From assembly GCA_030248195.1 (NCBI GenBank), contig JASAND010021971.1:1-64000 (forward strand): a stretch of 64,000 nucleotides of DNA, in the 5' to 3' direction. This document shows positions 12,166-22,991 of this stretch, in pieces. This DNA comes from Trissonchulus latispiculum. Its lineage: Eukaryota; Nematoda; Enoplea; Enoplida; Ironidae. Position 1 is the stretch's first letter, and each line of letters begins with the position of its first letter. The notes under the pieces are model-generated. The model was given only the letters and a program-made list of their open reading frames with translations. It was not told the origin of the DNA and ran no database searches. Both the position numbers and the translations under genes were made by a program.

Positions 12166-12201
12166 AAGCTTCTAGAAAGTTCTAGAACTTTCTAGAAGCT
12201 T
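12166..12201. promoter_or_regulatory. Perfect 36-bp palindromic heat-shock element
   Basis: The 36 bases are their own reverse complement. Inside AAGC...GCTT, six alternating units TTC-nn-GAA-nn-TTC-nn-GAA-nn-TTC-nn-GAA occur with exact 2-base gaps. This is the ideal arrangement for heat-shock factor trimers (established consensus: alternating nGAAn units). An A/T-rich TAAAATAAAA follows at 12207-12216, and a TCAGTT initiator-like sequence at 12293. The first ATG downstream (12380) opens only a short frame ending at a GGTTAG site, so the driven transcript is not identified. Chance palindromy from XbaI-like TCTAGA repeats is the alternative. Confidence 0.7.
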
Positions 12202-12251
12202 TGCCTTAAAATAAAAGAAAAGTCCGCCCCCGAACTTGCTAATGACCTGTC

Positions 12252-12282
12252 ACCGAGCTGTCAGCAAAACTGTCAGCTCGGT
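12252..12282. repeat. Hairpin ACCGAGCTG...CAGCTCGGT
   Basis: Nine-base perfect inverted repeats are separated by 13 bases, just downstream of the heat-shock element. It could be a cruciform or RNA stem in the leader of a transcript from that site. Function unknown. Confidence 0.6.
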
Positions 12283-12424
12283 CCCAAAATTTTCAGTTCT
12301 AGTCAGTGTTCGTTTGAGTGCAAGCGAGAGCGGTTGCTTTCCCCCCTCCCCTTTCAGTGCGTTCTCCAGTGCTATTGTCATGGCATGGGGAATTCAGCGC
12401 ACTTTCTCAGGTTAGACCAAAATA

Positions 12425-12770
12425 TTAGGACTTTTCTGGCCTTCGGGCCAGAAAAGAGATTGAGTTTTCTACCGCGAACACCTACAATTTAGGGCCATAT
12501 AGGCTTGTTATGCCTGGCCAAGAACTGAGAACAAAAGCCTAGGATTTATCGGCCATTTTGGCCATTTTTTTGCATATTGAGGCCTTTTGGCCATTTTTTA
12601 TTGTGTGATTTTCGGGGCCTTCGGGCCAAATTTTCATGTTTTTATGAGGCCAACAGGCCATTTTTATATGTATTTGTGGGCCACCGAGCCCCACTTTTTA
12701 TCAGTATTTCGGGCCGAAGGCCATATTTTAATTTCTCTAGCATGTGTGGGCTTTCGATCCACTTTTAGTT
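12425..12770. repeat. Field of GGCC hairpins separated by T-rich spacers
   Basis: At least seven short inverted repeats follow one another about 40-55 bases apart. Examples are TCTGGCCTTCGGGCCAGA, AGGCCTTTTGGCC, GGGCCTTCGGGCC, GAGGCCAACAGGCC, GGGCCACCGAGCCC and GGGCCGAAGGCC. Each is followed by a T-rich spacer such as ATTTTTAT. The stems differ in sequence but keep the GGCC core, so they are not simple tandem copies. Confidence 0.6.
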
Positions 12771-13886
12771 TATTCATTTTATTTATTTATTACTATTATT
12801 ATTATTATCATTAGTTTATCATTTTGATAAAGGGGCAGCTCATGTAAACCCCTCCTGTTCGATGGAGTTCTTGAGAAATTGCCCCTACTTTTGTTTTTCT
12901 GTTTTTATATCCGACACTCTTTTGCTATCGAGGTTTGCGGACCTCCACCTCTTACTTTTCTCATTTATTTTAATATTATTTTTGTTGCACTTTTCGGTCA
13001 AGCCACGACCAATACTTTTTACCATTTTTATAAGGCCCCTTTTTGGCCAAAATTTGGGGTTTTACAGTAGAATGTGGGATATTAAGTGGGGACCCACCCC
13101 CTAAGTTTGAGTTAGAGGGTCCCTTTGCTACGACCCTAAGGCTTTGAGTTAGTTAGTGGAAATAATTACCCCACAGCCGGCAACTAGGAATTGCCAGCCA
13201 TGTTGTTTGATCATGGCTTTGTTAAGCTCAAAAAACTACTGTATGTATTCTGTTTTATTTCAGCGTTAGGTCGGTGTCAAAATTAGCAGGCGTTTATCAA
13301 GTGTAACCAACTCTAAATCAGATTTCAAAACAATTAGCCAACCTTTAAATTATTAATAATCAAGCATTTCACGGGGAATGACCGGCTTCCCCATTAATTA
13401 ATCTAATTGTTGTTAGTAGTTCTGTTTTTTGGTAATGATTGCTTAGCAATCAATACTCACACGGCTTTCTAAAGTTCCAAATTTTCCATAAAATTACCAA
13501 AGTTCGCGCTAAAAGTCGGGTTTTGGAATTACAAAACCCGCACCAAATCTCTATAAAACTTTACATTTAAATTTAATAATCAGCTTTACATTACGAATGT
13601 GCAATTAAAAAAGTAGTTAACAGAGTTAAAGTAGCGATTGTAACTAAAGCTAGACATTGTTAACTCTGTTTTATAATTATGTTTATCATTAGGATTAGTT
13701 AGGTAGTAATTAGCTAAGAAATTGTGTGTTTGAGTGTGTGAGACTGTATGAATGGCATTGTATATGGACTTGTACAATCGTATGTGCGGTGACTCGCGGA
13801 AACTCCTTCTGTTCGTCGAAGGTTGCGAGCACCGCTGGAGTGACCAAGACTCAGATCATAAGCAGGAATGAGGTGTATTCGTGATT
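12771..13886. other. Non-coding, AT-rich
   Basis: No supported gene. A run of ATT repeats lies near 12785-12810. At about 13598-13675, TTAACAGAGTT and AACTCTGTTTTA form a loose inverted repeat. Open frames here are T-rich and featureless. Confidence 0.4.
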
Positions 13887-14050
13887 TGCATGAATGTTGT
13901 ATAAATGTGCCAGCAGTGGCACAGTGCGAATGTAGCATGAATTTTGTATAAGTGTGCCAGCAATGGCACAGTGCGAATGTTGCATAAATGTTGTATAAGT
14001 GTGCCAGCGGTGGCACAGTGCAAATGTTTCATGAATGTCGTATAAATGTC
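13887..14050. repeat. 47-bp tandem repeat with embedded hairpin
   Basis: The GTGCCAGC landmark falls at 13907, 13954 and 14001, an exact 47-bp period, with a partial unit on each side. Every unit contains TGTGCCA-GCNN-TGGCACA, a 7-bp inverted repeat around four bases, plus a GCATGAATGTTGTATAA-like part. Confidence 0.85.
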
Positions 14051-14774
14051 GTAATAATGTTGTTCAGCTAGTAAATACGATTACGTAGTTCAGTGTTAGT
14101 TTGCTCAAGATGTGTGTGAATGCTGCGGTTCATGTGGCGCAAGTTATAATTATAATCGAGCAAGTGATCGCCCAAATGTTTAACGACTGACTGTGCGCAT
14201 GGTCTGTATGAAATATCCAAAATTACACCAGGATTCATATAGTACGCAGGAAAATAGTAATAAATAACGTAGTTTTCAGTCTGTAAGCCTTGTATGCATG
14301 TCTGGAAGTTTGCGAACGTATGGTTATGTAGGAAATTTAGGTTTAGGCCCAGTTTAGTAAATATGCGAATGAGGTTAGGACTATAGGATCTAGGGTCACG
14401 GGGAAAAGACATATTGATATTACGTAAAGGCCTGTGGTGAACGTAGTTTTTAGTTATACTTGCTGTTTCTTTGTTTTAGTGTCAGTATCTGCCGTTATTG
14501 CCATTGTTAGCTAATTTAGCCATGTCAGATTTATGTTTCGTTTATAATAACGACCGCAACCGCGGTCTAACACCATTTCATGTCGGTGCTCACGTTTAAA
14601 GACAAAACTGGCGAAATCCCGTTATGCAAAAGTTAGCGAGGTTGAAAAATCAGCCTTGCTCAGTTGTTGACTAATATAAATCCAGTTCATGATAATTATT
14701 CACAAATGGCAATAATGGGCCTCAGTTATTCAACAGTGTTAATTAATATTAAGTGATAATCGATAAAGTACCTG
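14051..14774. other. Non-coding, no feature seen
   Basis: AT-rich single-copy-looking sequence between the 47-bp array and the SINE. The minus-strand frame at 14068-14412 has no recognisable domain or splice context. Confidence 0.35.
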
Positions 14775-16996
14775 AAATAAGCAAAACGTGACCGTGTAGC
14801 CGACTGGTTAAGGCACCGGACTTCGGATCGAAAGGTCCAAGGTTCGATTCCCGCCTTAACCATAATGACGTTACATTGTTTCACGTAGGTCACTGCTCCG
14901 CCGGTCGGATGAGGCGTTAAATTGGTGGGCCCGTGTGCTGCCTTGCTGGGGGTAGTGCACGCTAAAGAACCCTTAATCCACTTATCGTCAAGAGTAGGGC
15001 GCGGAGTTCCCGGTGGAAGGTACCCCCTTGGGACATACCAGTACTTCTGCAACATGGTCCGCCTACCTCCTGCGAGGGAGTGTTGGGTGCAAACGAGTCA
15101 TGTACTCAAAATGGATCACACAACTTTCCGGGTTTGTCTCTGATCCCGCCCCATCTGCGCTTGGGGCTTGGAGTGTCGAAAGACGCTGTGCTCCTCTACC
15201 TTGCGTATGAGCAGTTAATGGATGTCTTACTACCGGAGCCGAAAGGCTAAGAAGGTGTCTGCTCCAGCTTCCCATTGTAGGACAGCATTCAGGCGACGAA
15301 GCGAGAGTCATACTAAAGTCTGACCAAAAAATCTTGGAACCGAACAGTCAGCACCAGTCCTGAGTTATCCTTTGAAGGTAGCCTATATAAAGTATATATT
15401 TTTAGAATCCCCAGGAGGAGGAGATTCCGATAAACCCATTATATCCAGTCTATATCCGGTTACCGGATACTAAATCGATAAAAACGCTTCAGATTCGGAA
15501 GAAAAATTATAATTAATTCGTACTCTAGTATATTGGTCCTTGGCTCAAAACATTTCCGAAAATCGGGTCACATCCGGTCCATGTCTGGTAACCGGATGCA
15601 CAGGTCACAAAAACTGTACAGCAAGATGGGTAGGTCGTACAGTTTCGCTGATTGGATTTTTGGATTCCTCGGGTCGAAATTAGTCTGTGTCCAACATTTT
15701 GTCCGGTTTGGACCAAAATTGCGTGATCTATGGTCGTATCCGGTTCGCAAAAAACCGGAAAAAACGGTTTTTCCGGCCTCGTGCTCGGAATCGCGGATTG
15801 AAAATGTTCCCTTTTGGCACAATGAATGTTTGGGAGGCTAATTTCATTTTACCGGTGTCAAAGCAATCGAATATCCGGTCCATTTCCGGTTCTGAGCCTT
15901 GAAATTTGAGATTTCATGGGCTATTATCTCAGTATCCGGTTGGTCCGGAAGTCAAATTATTGCATTAAAATTATATTTGGTCTATCCCTAACCAACACCA
16001 ACCTCAAATTACTTCATATCTGCTGTAAATTTTTAATGGCAGCGTTTTAAAAATGGTTCAAAAATAAGTTATTTTGCATGCGACAAAGCTAAGCGTATGG
16101 GATCAAATCTCATGTCCGGTTTAACAATTTGACAAAACCAGCAAAATCACCCATTTTTAAAACGCTGCCATTCAAAATTTACAGCAGATATGAAGTAATT
16201 TGAGGTTGGTGTTGGTTAGGGATAGACCAAATATAATTTTAATGCAATAATTTGACTTCCGGACCAACCGGATACTGAGATAATAGCCCATGAAATCTCA
16301 AATTTCAAAGCTCAGAACCGGAAATGGACCGGATATTCCATTGCTTTGACACCGGTAAAATGAAATTAACCTCCCAAACATTCATTGTGCCAAAAGGGAA
16401 CATTTTTAATCCGCGATTCCGAGCACCAGGCCGGAAAACCCGTTTTTTCCGGTTTTTTGCGAACCGGATACGACCATAGATCACGCAATTTTGGTCCAAA
16501 CCGGACAAAATTTTGGACACAGACTAATTTCGACCCGAGGAATCCAAAAATCTAATCAGCGAAACTGTACGACCTACCCATCTTGCTGTACAGTTTTTGT
16601 GACCTGTGCAACCGGTTACCGGACATGGACCGGATGTGACCCGATTTTCGGAAATGTTTTGAGCCAAGGACCAATATACTAGAGTATGAATTAATTAGCA
16701 TTTTGCTTCCGAATCTGAAGCGTTTTTATCGATTTAGTATCCGGTAACCGGATATAGACCGGATATGATGGGTTTATCGGAATCTCCTACTCCTGAGGAT
16801 TCTAAAAATATATACTTTATATAGGCTACCTTCAAAGGATAACTCAGGACTGGTGCTGACTGTTCGGTTCCAAGATTTTTTGGTCAGACTTTAGCTATGA
16901 CTGATGGGGAGAGACAAAGGTTAGCGCCTTCATATAGCCCCTTGGCTGAGTAGCCCGGCAATAACAACAATAACAACAACAACAAATAAGCAAAAC
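14775..16996 (+). mobile_element. tRNA-derived SINE split by a 1.6-kb foldback insertion
   Basis: AAATAAGCAAAAC occurs at 14775-14787 and again at 16984-16996: a perfect 13-bp target-site duplication. The head (about 14788-14862) resembles a tRNA, with an A-box-like TAGCCGACTGGTTAAGGC, an arginine-like TTCGGATC anticodon region and a B box GGTTCGATTCC; several stems do not pair. The body to about 15305 includes a GC-rich segment (CGGATGAGGCGTTAAA...GCACGCTAAAGAACCC) that recalls conserved central domains of metazoan SINEs (memory only). The 3' end after the foldback is an AACAACAAC tail. The internal polymerase III promoter is inferred from the boxes. Confidence 0.8.
15306..16902. mobile_element. 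1.6-kb foldback element nested in the SINE
   Basis: Two arms of about 750 bp (15306-16056 and 16151-16902) are near-perfect reverse complements around a 94-bp centre. The ends read AGTCATACTAAAGTCTGACC and its complement. The arms are rich in CCGGTTACCGGATA-like motifs. No transposase is encoded; the matching frames 15687-15902 and 16305-16520 are mirror translations of the arms. It separates the SINE body from the SINE tail, so it inserted later. I could not identify a clear target-site duplication for it. Confidence 0.85.
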
Positions 16997-18452
16997 AACA
17001 TTTAGTTACGTAAGTATTATGGATAGTTACTAGAACCATCTTCTGATGAAAACAGAATTACCAGATTCATGAAGTCAACTAGTTTCCGAGGTTCGATATT
17101 TGCTGAAATAGGAACTTGTTACCTTCCTCATGTAGAACCTAGGAAAAACAGCAAAAACAGAGGTTCTACGTTAAATTATGGTGTTTTCATCAAATTGTGT
17201 GTTAACTCTCTTCCAATTTATTAATACACGGTAAAAGCAGGAAGTTGTTACCTTCCTCCCAGAATCTAGAAATCAAAAGGACCTAGTTTCGATCATTGTT
17301 AATCAAATTGATGTTTCTTGTGTTAAATGAGCAAATGGGTGCCCATCTGCTTTTAAAAGGTCCAAAACTGTATCAACTTCACGTTGCATGTGTTAACCGT
17401 ACAGAAGTAGACTGTACAAAGCGAAATCAAGCTGAAATCATAGTTTCGTGTCATAACTGCAGTTTCTGGCATGAAAGTGCAAGAAATTGCCCAAAAACCA
17501 GCATTTCGCTTAAAACTAATGTCCAGTGTTATGATCTTGTTAAAATCGTTCAGAATTCGTAATGACTCACCTAACTTTCACGTTTTCACAAAAAATTCAA
17601 GTTTACAAGCCTAATTCATGTTCAGAAAGACAAAGATGTGAGTAGCGGTTGCTGGGTTCGAATCCCGCACCTATAACTTGTACTAATGGGTTTTAACCCA
17701 TTTGATTCAGGTGCGGAAGGAGACTCGCTCTGCCGAAAATTCGTATCCTGAATTCCAGCTCTCTGTGGATCAGAAGTTTCGCAGCGATTCTGTATTGATT
17801 ATCAGTGTGTGAGATTAGTCCAGGAAAGGACCAGATTATTGGAGGATTTGCAGTATTGAACAGTTCTGTGTGGAATCATATTAGCTGAAGGTACATTAGA
17901 GGCTGCGTATGCCTGATTGGTGATTTGAGGCAGAGGCGATTATAGATCTGATAGCACCTATTTCAATTGTGGGACCTAAAACCAATTGTGAATTTTGCAC
18001 CTCATCACCAACTTTTTGGAACCTGAACTTTATTTGTACTAAATCAGTTCTCTACACCTTTATTTAAAAATGGGTTACATCATGGAATCTTTTGCCGCCA
18101 AAATCGGAATTGTTATCCCCATCTCTCTTGCCTAAGCCACATCGATTGATAACAGTGATTAGAATAGAAGATTAAAGAAGAGATTAAATTAGAAACTTGT
18201 ACTAACCCCATAACCGGACCAGGCATCCCCCAACCGGACCGACCCTTGCATTGTCCCCCCAGGATACCGAATAGCATCCGAAAGTGCTATTGTTACTTGC
18301 ATTTCGGGCTAACCGATAGACCGGAATCTTGTACCACTAACCCTCTAAATTTAGTTAATTTAACTTGTTTCGTAGATCTTGTTATTAATTTATATTGTCC
18401 TTGGTAAGGAGGACGGACGAAGAGTTTTAATTTAAAGCACAAACACAAGCAT
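16997..18452. other. Non-coding; one tRNA-like B box
   Basis: No supported gene. At about 17655-17685 a TGGGTTCGAATCCCGCACC sequence fits a polymerase III B box, possibly a truncated tRNA-derived SINE, but the upstream half is not tRNA-like. The frame at 17296-17562 contains several cysteines but no family I recognise. Confidence 0.35.
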
Positions 18453-19267
18453 ATAGGGACCAGAGATGGAACCGGGTCACCGGGTCACCGGGTCACCGGG
18501 TCAGTTCGGGTCACTTTTTGGACCGGGTCACCGGGTCACCGGGTCAAGAGCTTCGACCCGGTCTTGACCCGGTTTTCTGAATTTACCCCAAATTTTAGAA
18601 ATTTTTGGCTCACCAAGCTAAAATTTTAGCTTAAATTTTTGTTCAATGTCCAATATTAATTGGCATTTTTTCAATATTTTAGTCTTGAGCATTTTCGCAG
18701 CATGATGTTATTTGAATCTGTCTGTCTCTGGCAAATTAGTGTCTAGCGTTTTAGCTTTAGCTTTATAAGTTTTATGATTATTGCATAACTCTATTCAGTA
18801 AAATATGGTTTGCAGATTATTTTCGCAACCAAGGTAAATGTCGAAGGTAAGTGAAAAATTTAATTTAATTTAACGCAATACATAATGAAAACCAAATTTT
18901 TAAATATACTCCGTCTATTTGGACAAGTACTCATATTAGATCCTGCAAAATTTCGCAGACGGATAAATTATTGGTTTGCTATTAAAATCTGCATAAATTT
19001 AGAAAAAGCTACAGCTACCATCAAATGAATGTTAAAAAACTTAGAGCAAACATATATATACGTTTTAGTTATTCTTTTCGGGGTGGTGATGGAACATGGA
19101 AGCCAAAAATTTAGCTTTCCCAGGCAAAATAAAATTTTTTTTTGCAGATTTTGAAATTTCCTGGAAAACCGGGTCACCGGGTCACCGGGTCACCGGGTCA
19201 GGGCTCAACCGGGTCACCGGGTCACCGGGTCAAGCCTAAGTGACCCGGTTCCATCACTGATAGGGAC
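18453..19267. mobile_element. hAT-type MITE with ACCGGGTC arrays
   Basis: The element proper (18461-19259, 799 bp) has inverted ends beginning CAGAGATGGAACCGGGTCAC and CAGTGATGGAACCGGGTCAC. It is flanked by a perfect 8-bp duplication, ATAGGGAC at 18453-18460 and 19260-19267. The CAGNGATG terminus and 8-bp duplication are hallmarks of the hAT superfamily. Just inside both ends the 8-mer ACCGGGTC is repeated in tandem runs of three or four. The AT-rich centre encodes no transposase, so it is non-autonomous. Confidence 0.92.
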
Positions 19268-20940
19268 CGCACAGTAGAGTTTAGTGATAGGCTGAATAGT
19301 TAGTTAGTTTACCACAAGAGGAAGAAAGAAAGAAGTAGCTGAACCGAGTTAAAGAGTCAAAACCTTGTCCCTACCAATTACTATTAATCTGGGTAAATTG
19401 TGTACTGGCAACTCTGGCAAACTGTAATCTGTTTGCCTATAGTATCTGAATTGTGTCATTGTCTATTGTTTACATCGTACACTGCACTGTCCATTGCTTG
19501 TTAGTCCCCTGTACGCATTATAATTATAACTCTTGTTATTATCATTATTATTATTATTAATAAACTGCAGTGCCTTGTAGTCAGTCGTTTGAACTAAGGC
19601 ACTTAATCCTGATCAAGACATTGGAGCCGGATCTGACCCCTTGAACAAGTAAGTGACTGTAATCTGACCCCTTGGGCCCTACAAAGACATCATCACGGAT
19701 TACGGATCTTGATTTGCCAATCAAGATCTATTCAGCAAAGTTCATTGTTACTGAACTGATTCACCCTCTGGAAAGCAAGTGTCAACCCCGCTTGCTAACG
19801 TTATCAACCGGAGCCCAACCCCCGCCACACGGACTCACGATAAATACCCCGATCCAGGTTGGCCGCAAGGAATTCTCAGTTTTGGACACACCACCTTCTG
19901 AGGATCCAGTGCCTAAGTTTATCTTCCGGATAAACGTGCCGACCTTCCGTGTTCTCGAAGTGGTTGTCACCCAGAGTTAGTGTCTTGTTAGACCAAAGCG
20001 GAACGGAATTCTACTGGAAAGAGATTGGAGCCTGAACTTGGCCACTTCATTACATATTCCCATTTTCTTTGGGTGGCAGTTGGCATAAAAAAGTTTCTGT
20101 TTTAATAGGGAAACTATCGAATGAGTTGACTTACAGACGAGAACTAAATGTAACGGACGCAGTAAAGACAAAACAAAACCCCAAAGCTTATGGATATGTG
20201 CGAAGAAACTAAATTTTCCACAACTAAAGTTGCAATCAACCTTTCCTCATCTTAATATTACACCGGACATGGTTGAATCCATCTCACTTATCTGGTGTGA
20301 AATATTCGTTGAATTCGGGAAATTCTTTCGTGAACTTTTGACAAATGGTCCAACTATTTTAAAGTTAGCTATTCTCGTAGTTTATAAAGATGGCGTCGTT
20401 GAGAACAAATATATTCAGGCAGTCTTGGGTACAACTTATGAGTGGTTAGTCGGGTTTGTGGGTCTCTTCTTAATCCAGTGGCAGCTGAGACTAACTTGGT
20501 GATTTTGTGCGATTTCGATTGTCGGGTTTTGATATTTAGTTATGTGATTTTTCGTATATTTTATGGAAAATGTTTAATAGTAATTTTGTGAAAAGTTAAG
20601 ATTAAAGTATCGTGTTTATTTCCTGGATTTCGATTAGGATTTTTGTGAGTAGGCACGAGGAGGATAATAGGCATACACCACCGATTGTGAACCTGCAAAT
20701 ATCTAGCCAAGTCCATTTAATTAGCAGTACATACAGGCAACAACATGTTTACACTGGCTAAGAGAACAATACAGATTTCCGAAGGTCGTGTATTACGCAA
20801 GCTTAGTTTGTACAGAGTGGAATTTCGTGGAAAGAAAAATCGAGTCTTTAGGAAAATTGATTTAATATACATTAAACTAAAAGCAAGAAACTAGTTAAGT
20901 AAATAAATTAAAAAAATCAAAATATGCAAAATTTCAGGAA
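19268..20940. other. Non-coding; weak open frames only
   Basis: Frames at 19672-19980 (102 aa) and 20230-20502 (90 aa) are open, but I recognise no domain, signal peptide or splice context. TGGAGCCGGATCTGACC near 19623 could be the primer site after a retrotransposon LTR, though no second LTR is visible. An ATT run lies at about 19540-19562. Confidence 0.3.
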
Positions 20941-22991
20941 TAATTAGTATTAGTATTAGTATTAGTATTAGTATGTTTATTGCCAGCCAACAGAACACGG
21001 GAGGGTAGAAACAAGTACTACCAACTACATATATGTATACGTCAATTAAAATTCAGAAATACAGTACCACACAATTGTATTACAAAAAAAAACTGCAATT
21101 AAGAACAAGTAGTTTAGCGACTGACGATGGTCGAGTTGGGCCGGTTGTCGACTGCAACTACTCGACCACCTATTTCTACGTTAAATCGAAAACTCGAAAG
21201 TCGACTTTTGAAACTAGCCACAGTTGGACTGAGAACAACTTCGGCAGGTAGACTATTCCAAAATTTAGCAACTCTGCTGCTAAAATAATATTTTCGTATA
21301 TCTAAACGAGAGAACTCAGGAGTGATTTTGAGAGGGTGACCCCTGGTTACCGGTGCATTATTAAAATCAAAAAAGTCGTTCAAGTTCAAGTCAATCAAAT
21401 CATTAAATATTTTGTAGGTTAAAATTAAATCCTTATGTATTCTTCTAGTCTCCAGCGTAGGTAACTGCAGCAGGCTTAACCGCTGCTCGTAATTTAACCC
21501 GAACATACCTGGTAACCTCCTGGTGAATAATTTTTGAACTCGTTCTAATAAACTTATATCCTTTTGCAAATGCGGACTCCAAATTTCACTAGCATATTCC
21601 AACTTAGACCTGACAAAAGTGAGGTATAACTTAACTAAGAAAGGAATGGACCTTGATTGAAAATTTCTAAAAATCAAATTTACCATATTGAAACCTGTTT
21701 TAGCAATATTTGCTATATGTTTAGCAAATTTTAAATCATTCGAAACAAGAACTCCTAAGTCTTTTGTTTCCGTTACCTTATTTATAACATTAGTACCAAA
21801 CCAGTAAGTGAACTCATCATTGTTCCAACCTAAATGCATTACATTACACTTATCAAAAGCAACTTTGAGTTTATTAAGACTACTCCAAGTAGCAACACTG
21901 TCAATGTCAGACTGCATGCAGTTGTGACTATAAGGAGATAGATGAGTGATATAAAATTTCGTATCATCAGCAAAAATTTTTGCTGTTATATACTGTAAAT
22001 TTTCTTCCAAATCATTCATAAATATCAGAAATAGATGGGGTCCAAGAATGCTACCTTGTGGTACCCCTGAAGTTATATTTAGAATCTTTGACTTAGCGTT
22101 GTTAATTTGAACAAATTGTTTACGATTCTGTAAATAATTTTCAAACCATAAATACATTTTGCCAACAATACCATAACTTCTAAGTTTGCTTAATAAGATT
22201 TTATGTGCAACTGAGTCAAATGCCTTTGCAATATCTAAATATAGAACATCAATAGCTTTTTTCAAATCAATCATTCTGGTCCAATCATTTAATGTTTGTA
22301 AAAGTTGGCTTACAGTCGATCGCCTGGCACGAAAACCGTGTTGGTTATTAGAAATGAGTTCATTTTCTTCCAGATAGCCAATCAAGGCTTCATCTATAAC
22401 TGATTCCATTACCTTAGCGCAAGAACACAAAAGACTAATAGGTCGATAATTTTTAGAGTTGTGCTTGTCTCCTTTTTTATAAACAGGTATTAACTTTGCT
22501 AATTTCCATTCATCAGGCAAAGTTGACGTTTCGAAACAATATTGAAATATAAATGATAGAGGAAAGGCTAACTGTTCAGCAAAGTTTACCAGAAGCCACT
22601 GAGGTATGCCGTCAGGGCCAAGACTAAGTTTAGGCTTCAATTTTTTTAAGTGTTTCAAAACAATGAAAGGGCTGAAGCGACAATCCGACAAAAGTTTATC
22701 TGTTCTACGTCCAAGATCAAAAATGCTATCAGTTTCTTTTAAATAAACTGATGCAAAATAATCATTAAATTCATTAGCTTTACTCATATCATCATCTAAG
22801 ACTATGTTTGCAGAATTTTTGATCACTGGAATTTCAGATTTTGGGGACAAGTTTGACTTGACGTATGCCCAAAATTTTACCTCATTCTTCGAATTTAAAA
22901 TTTTGCTTTCAAAATTATAGACGTCTTTACGTTTTAAACTGCGCGAATGTTTTGCTGCAGCGAGCCATTTACTTTTATTAGCGAATGTTAT
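20941..22991 (-). mobile_element. 5'-truncated non-LTR retrotransposon (CR1/jockey-like LINE)
   Basis: Reads on the minus strand: coding part 22991-21114, then about 130 bases of 3' UTR containing AATAAA, then a TACTAA microsatellite tail (about 20945-20975), the usual 3' end of CR1-like LINEs. The 5' end is lost: no endonuclease or ORF1 is seen upstream of 22991. The tail and truncation fit target-primed reverse transcription. Confidence 0.85.
21114..22991 (-). CDS. LINE reverse transcriptase (partial ORF2)
   Basis: The frame is open from 22991 to the stop at 21114 (about 625 codons), with no ATG needed because the 5' end is missing. In order: a linker (FWAYVKSNLSPKSE), then RT motifs SLGPDGIPQWLL, KLIPVYKKGDKHNSKNYRPI, NQHGFRARRST, LDIAKAFDSVAH, GVPQGSILGP and the catalytic KIFADDTKFY. 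A C-terminal region (LLERVQKLFTRRLPGMFGL...TRRIHKDLILTYKIF) typical of CR1/Rex-type ORF2 follows. All core motifs look intact. The missing endonuclease means this copy cannot move by itself. The long open frame argues for recent insertion. Confidence 0.92.
   Translation of the reverse strand: MTFANKSKWLAAAKHSRSLKRKDVYNFESKILNSKNEVKFWAYVKSNLSPKSEIPVIKNSANIVLDDDMSKANEFNDYFASVYLKETDSIFDLGRRTDKLLSDCRFSPFIVLKHLKKLKPKLSLGPDGIPQWLLVNFAEQLAFPLSFIFQYCFETSTLPDEWKLAKLIPVYKKGDKHNSKNYRPISLLCSCAKVMESVIDEALIGYLEENELISNNQHGFRARRSTVSQLLQTLNDWTRMIDLKKAIDVLYLDIAKAFDSVAHKILLSKLRSYGIVGKMYLWFENYLQNRKQFVQINNAKSKILNITSGVPQGSILGPHLFLIFMNDLEENLQYITAKIFADDTKFYITHLSPYSHNCMQSDIDSVATWSSLNKLKVAFDKCNVMHLGWNNDEFTYWFGTNVINKVTETKDLGVLVSNDLKFAKHIANIAKTGFNMVNLIFRNFQSRSIPFLVKLYLTFVRSKLEYASEIWSPHLQKDISLLERVQKLFTRRLPGMFGLNYEQRLSLLQLPTLETRRIHKDLILTYKIFNDLIDLNLNDFFDFNNAPVTRGHPLKITPEFSRLDIRKYYFSSRVAKFWNSLPAEVVLSPTVASFKSRLSSFRFNVEIGGRVVAVDNRPNSTIVSR

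Noticed and set aside
9939..13600. A heat-shock protein gene downstream of the heat-shock element
   Set aside because: The only nearby ATG (12380) opens about a dozen codons, and no chaperone-like sequence follows.
15533..16682. Matching frames on both strands around the SINE
   Set aside because: They are mirror translations of the foldback arms, with no transposase motif.
17600..19680. An LTR retrotransposon interrupted by the hAT MITE, suggested by a primer-site-like TGGAGCCGGATC at 19623
   Set aside because: No second LTR, no matching target duplication and no gag or pol found downstream.
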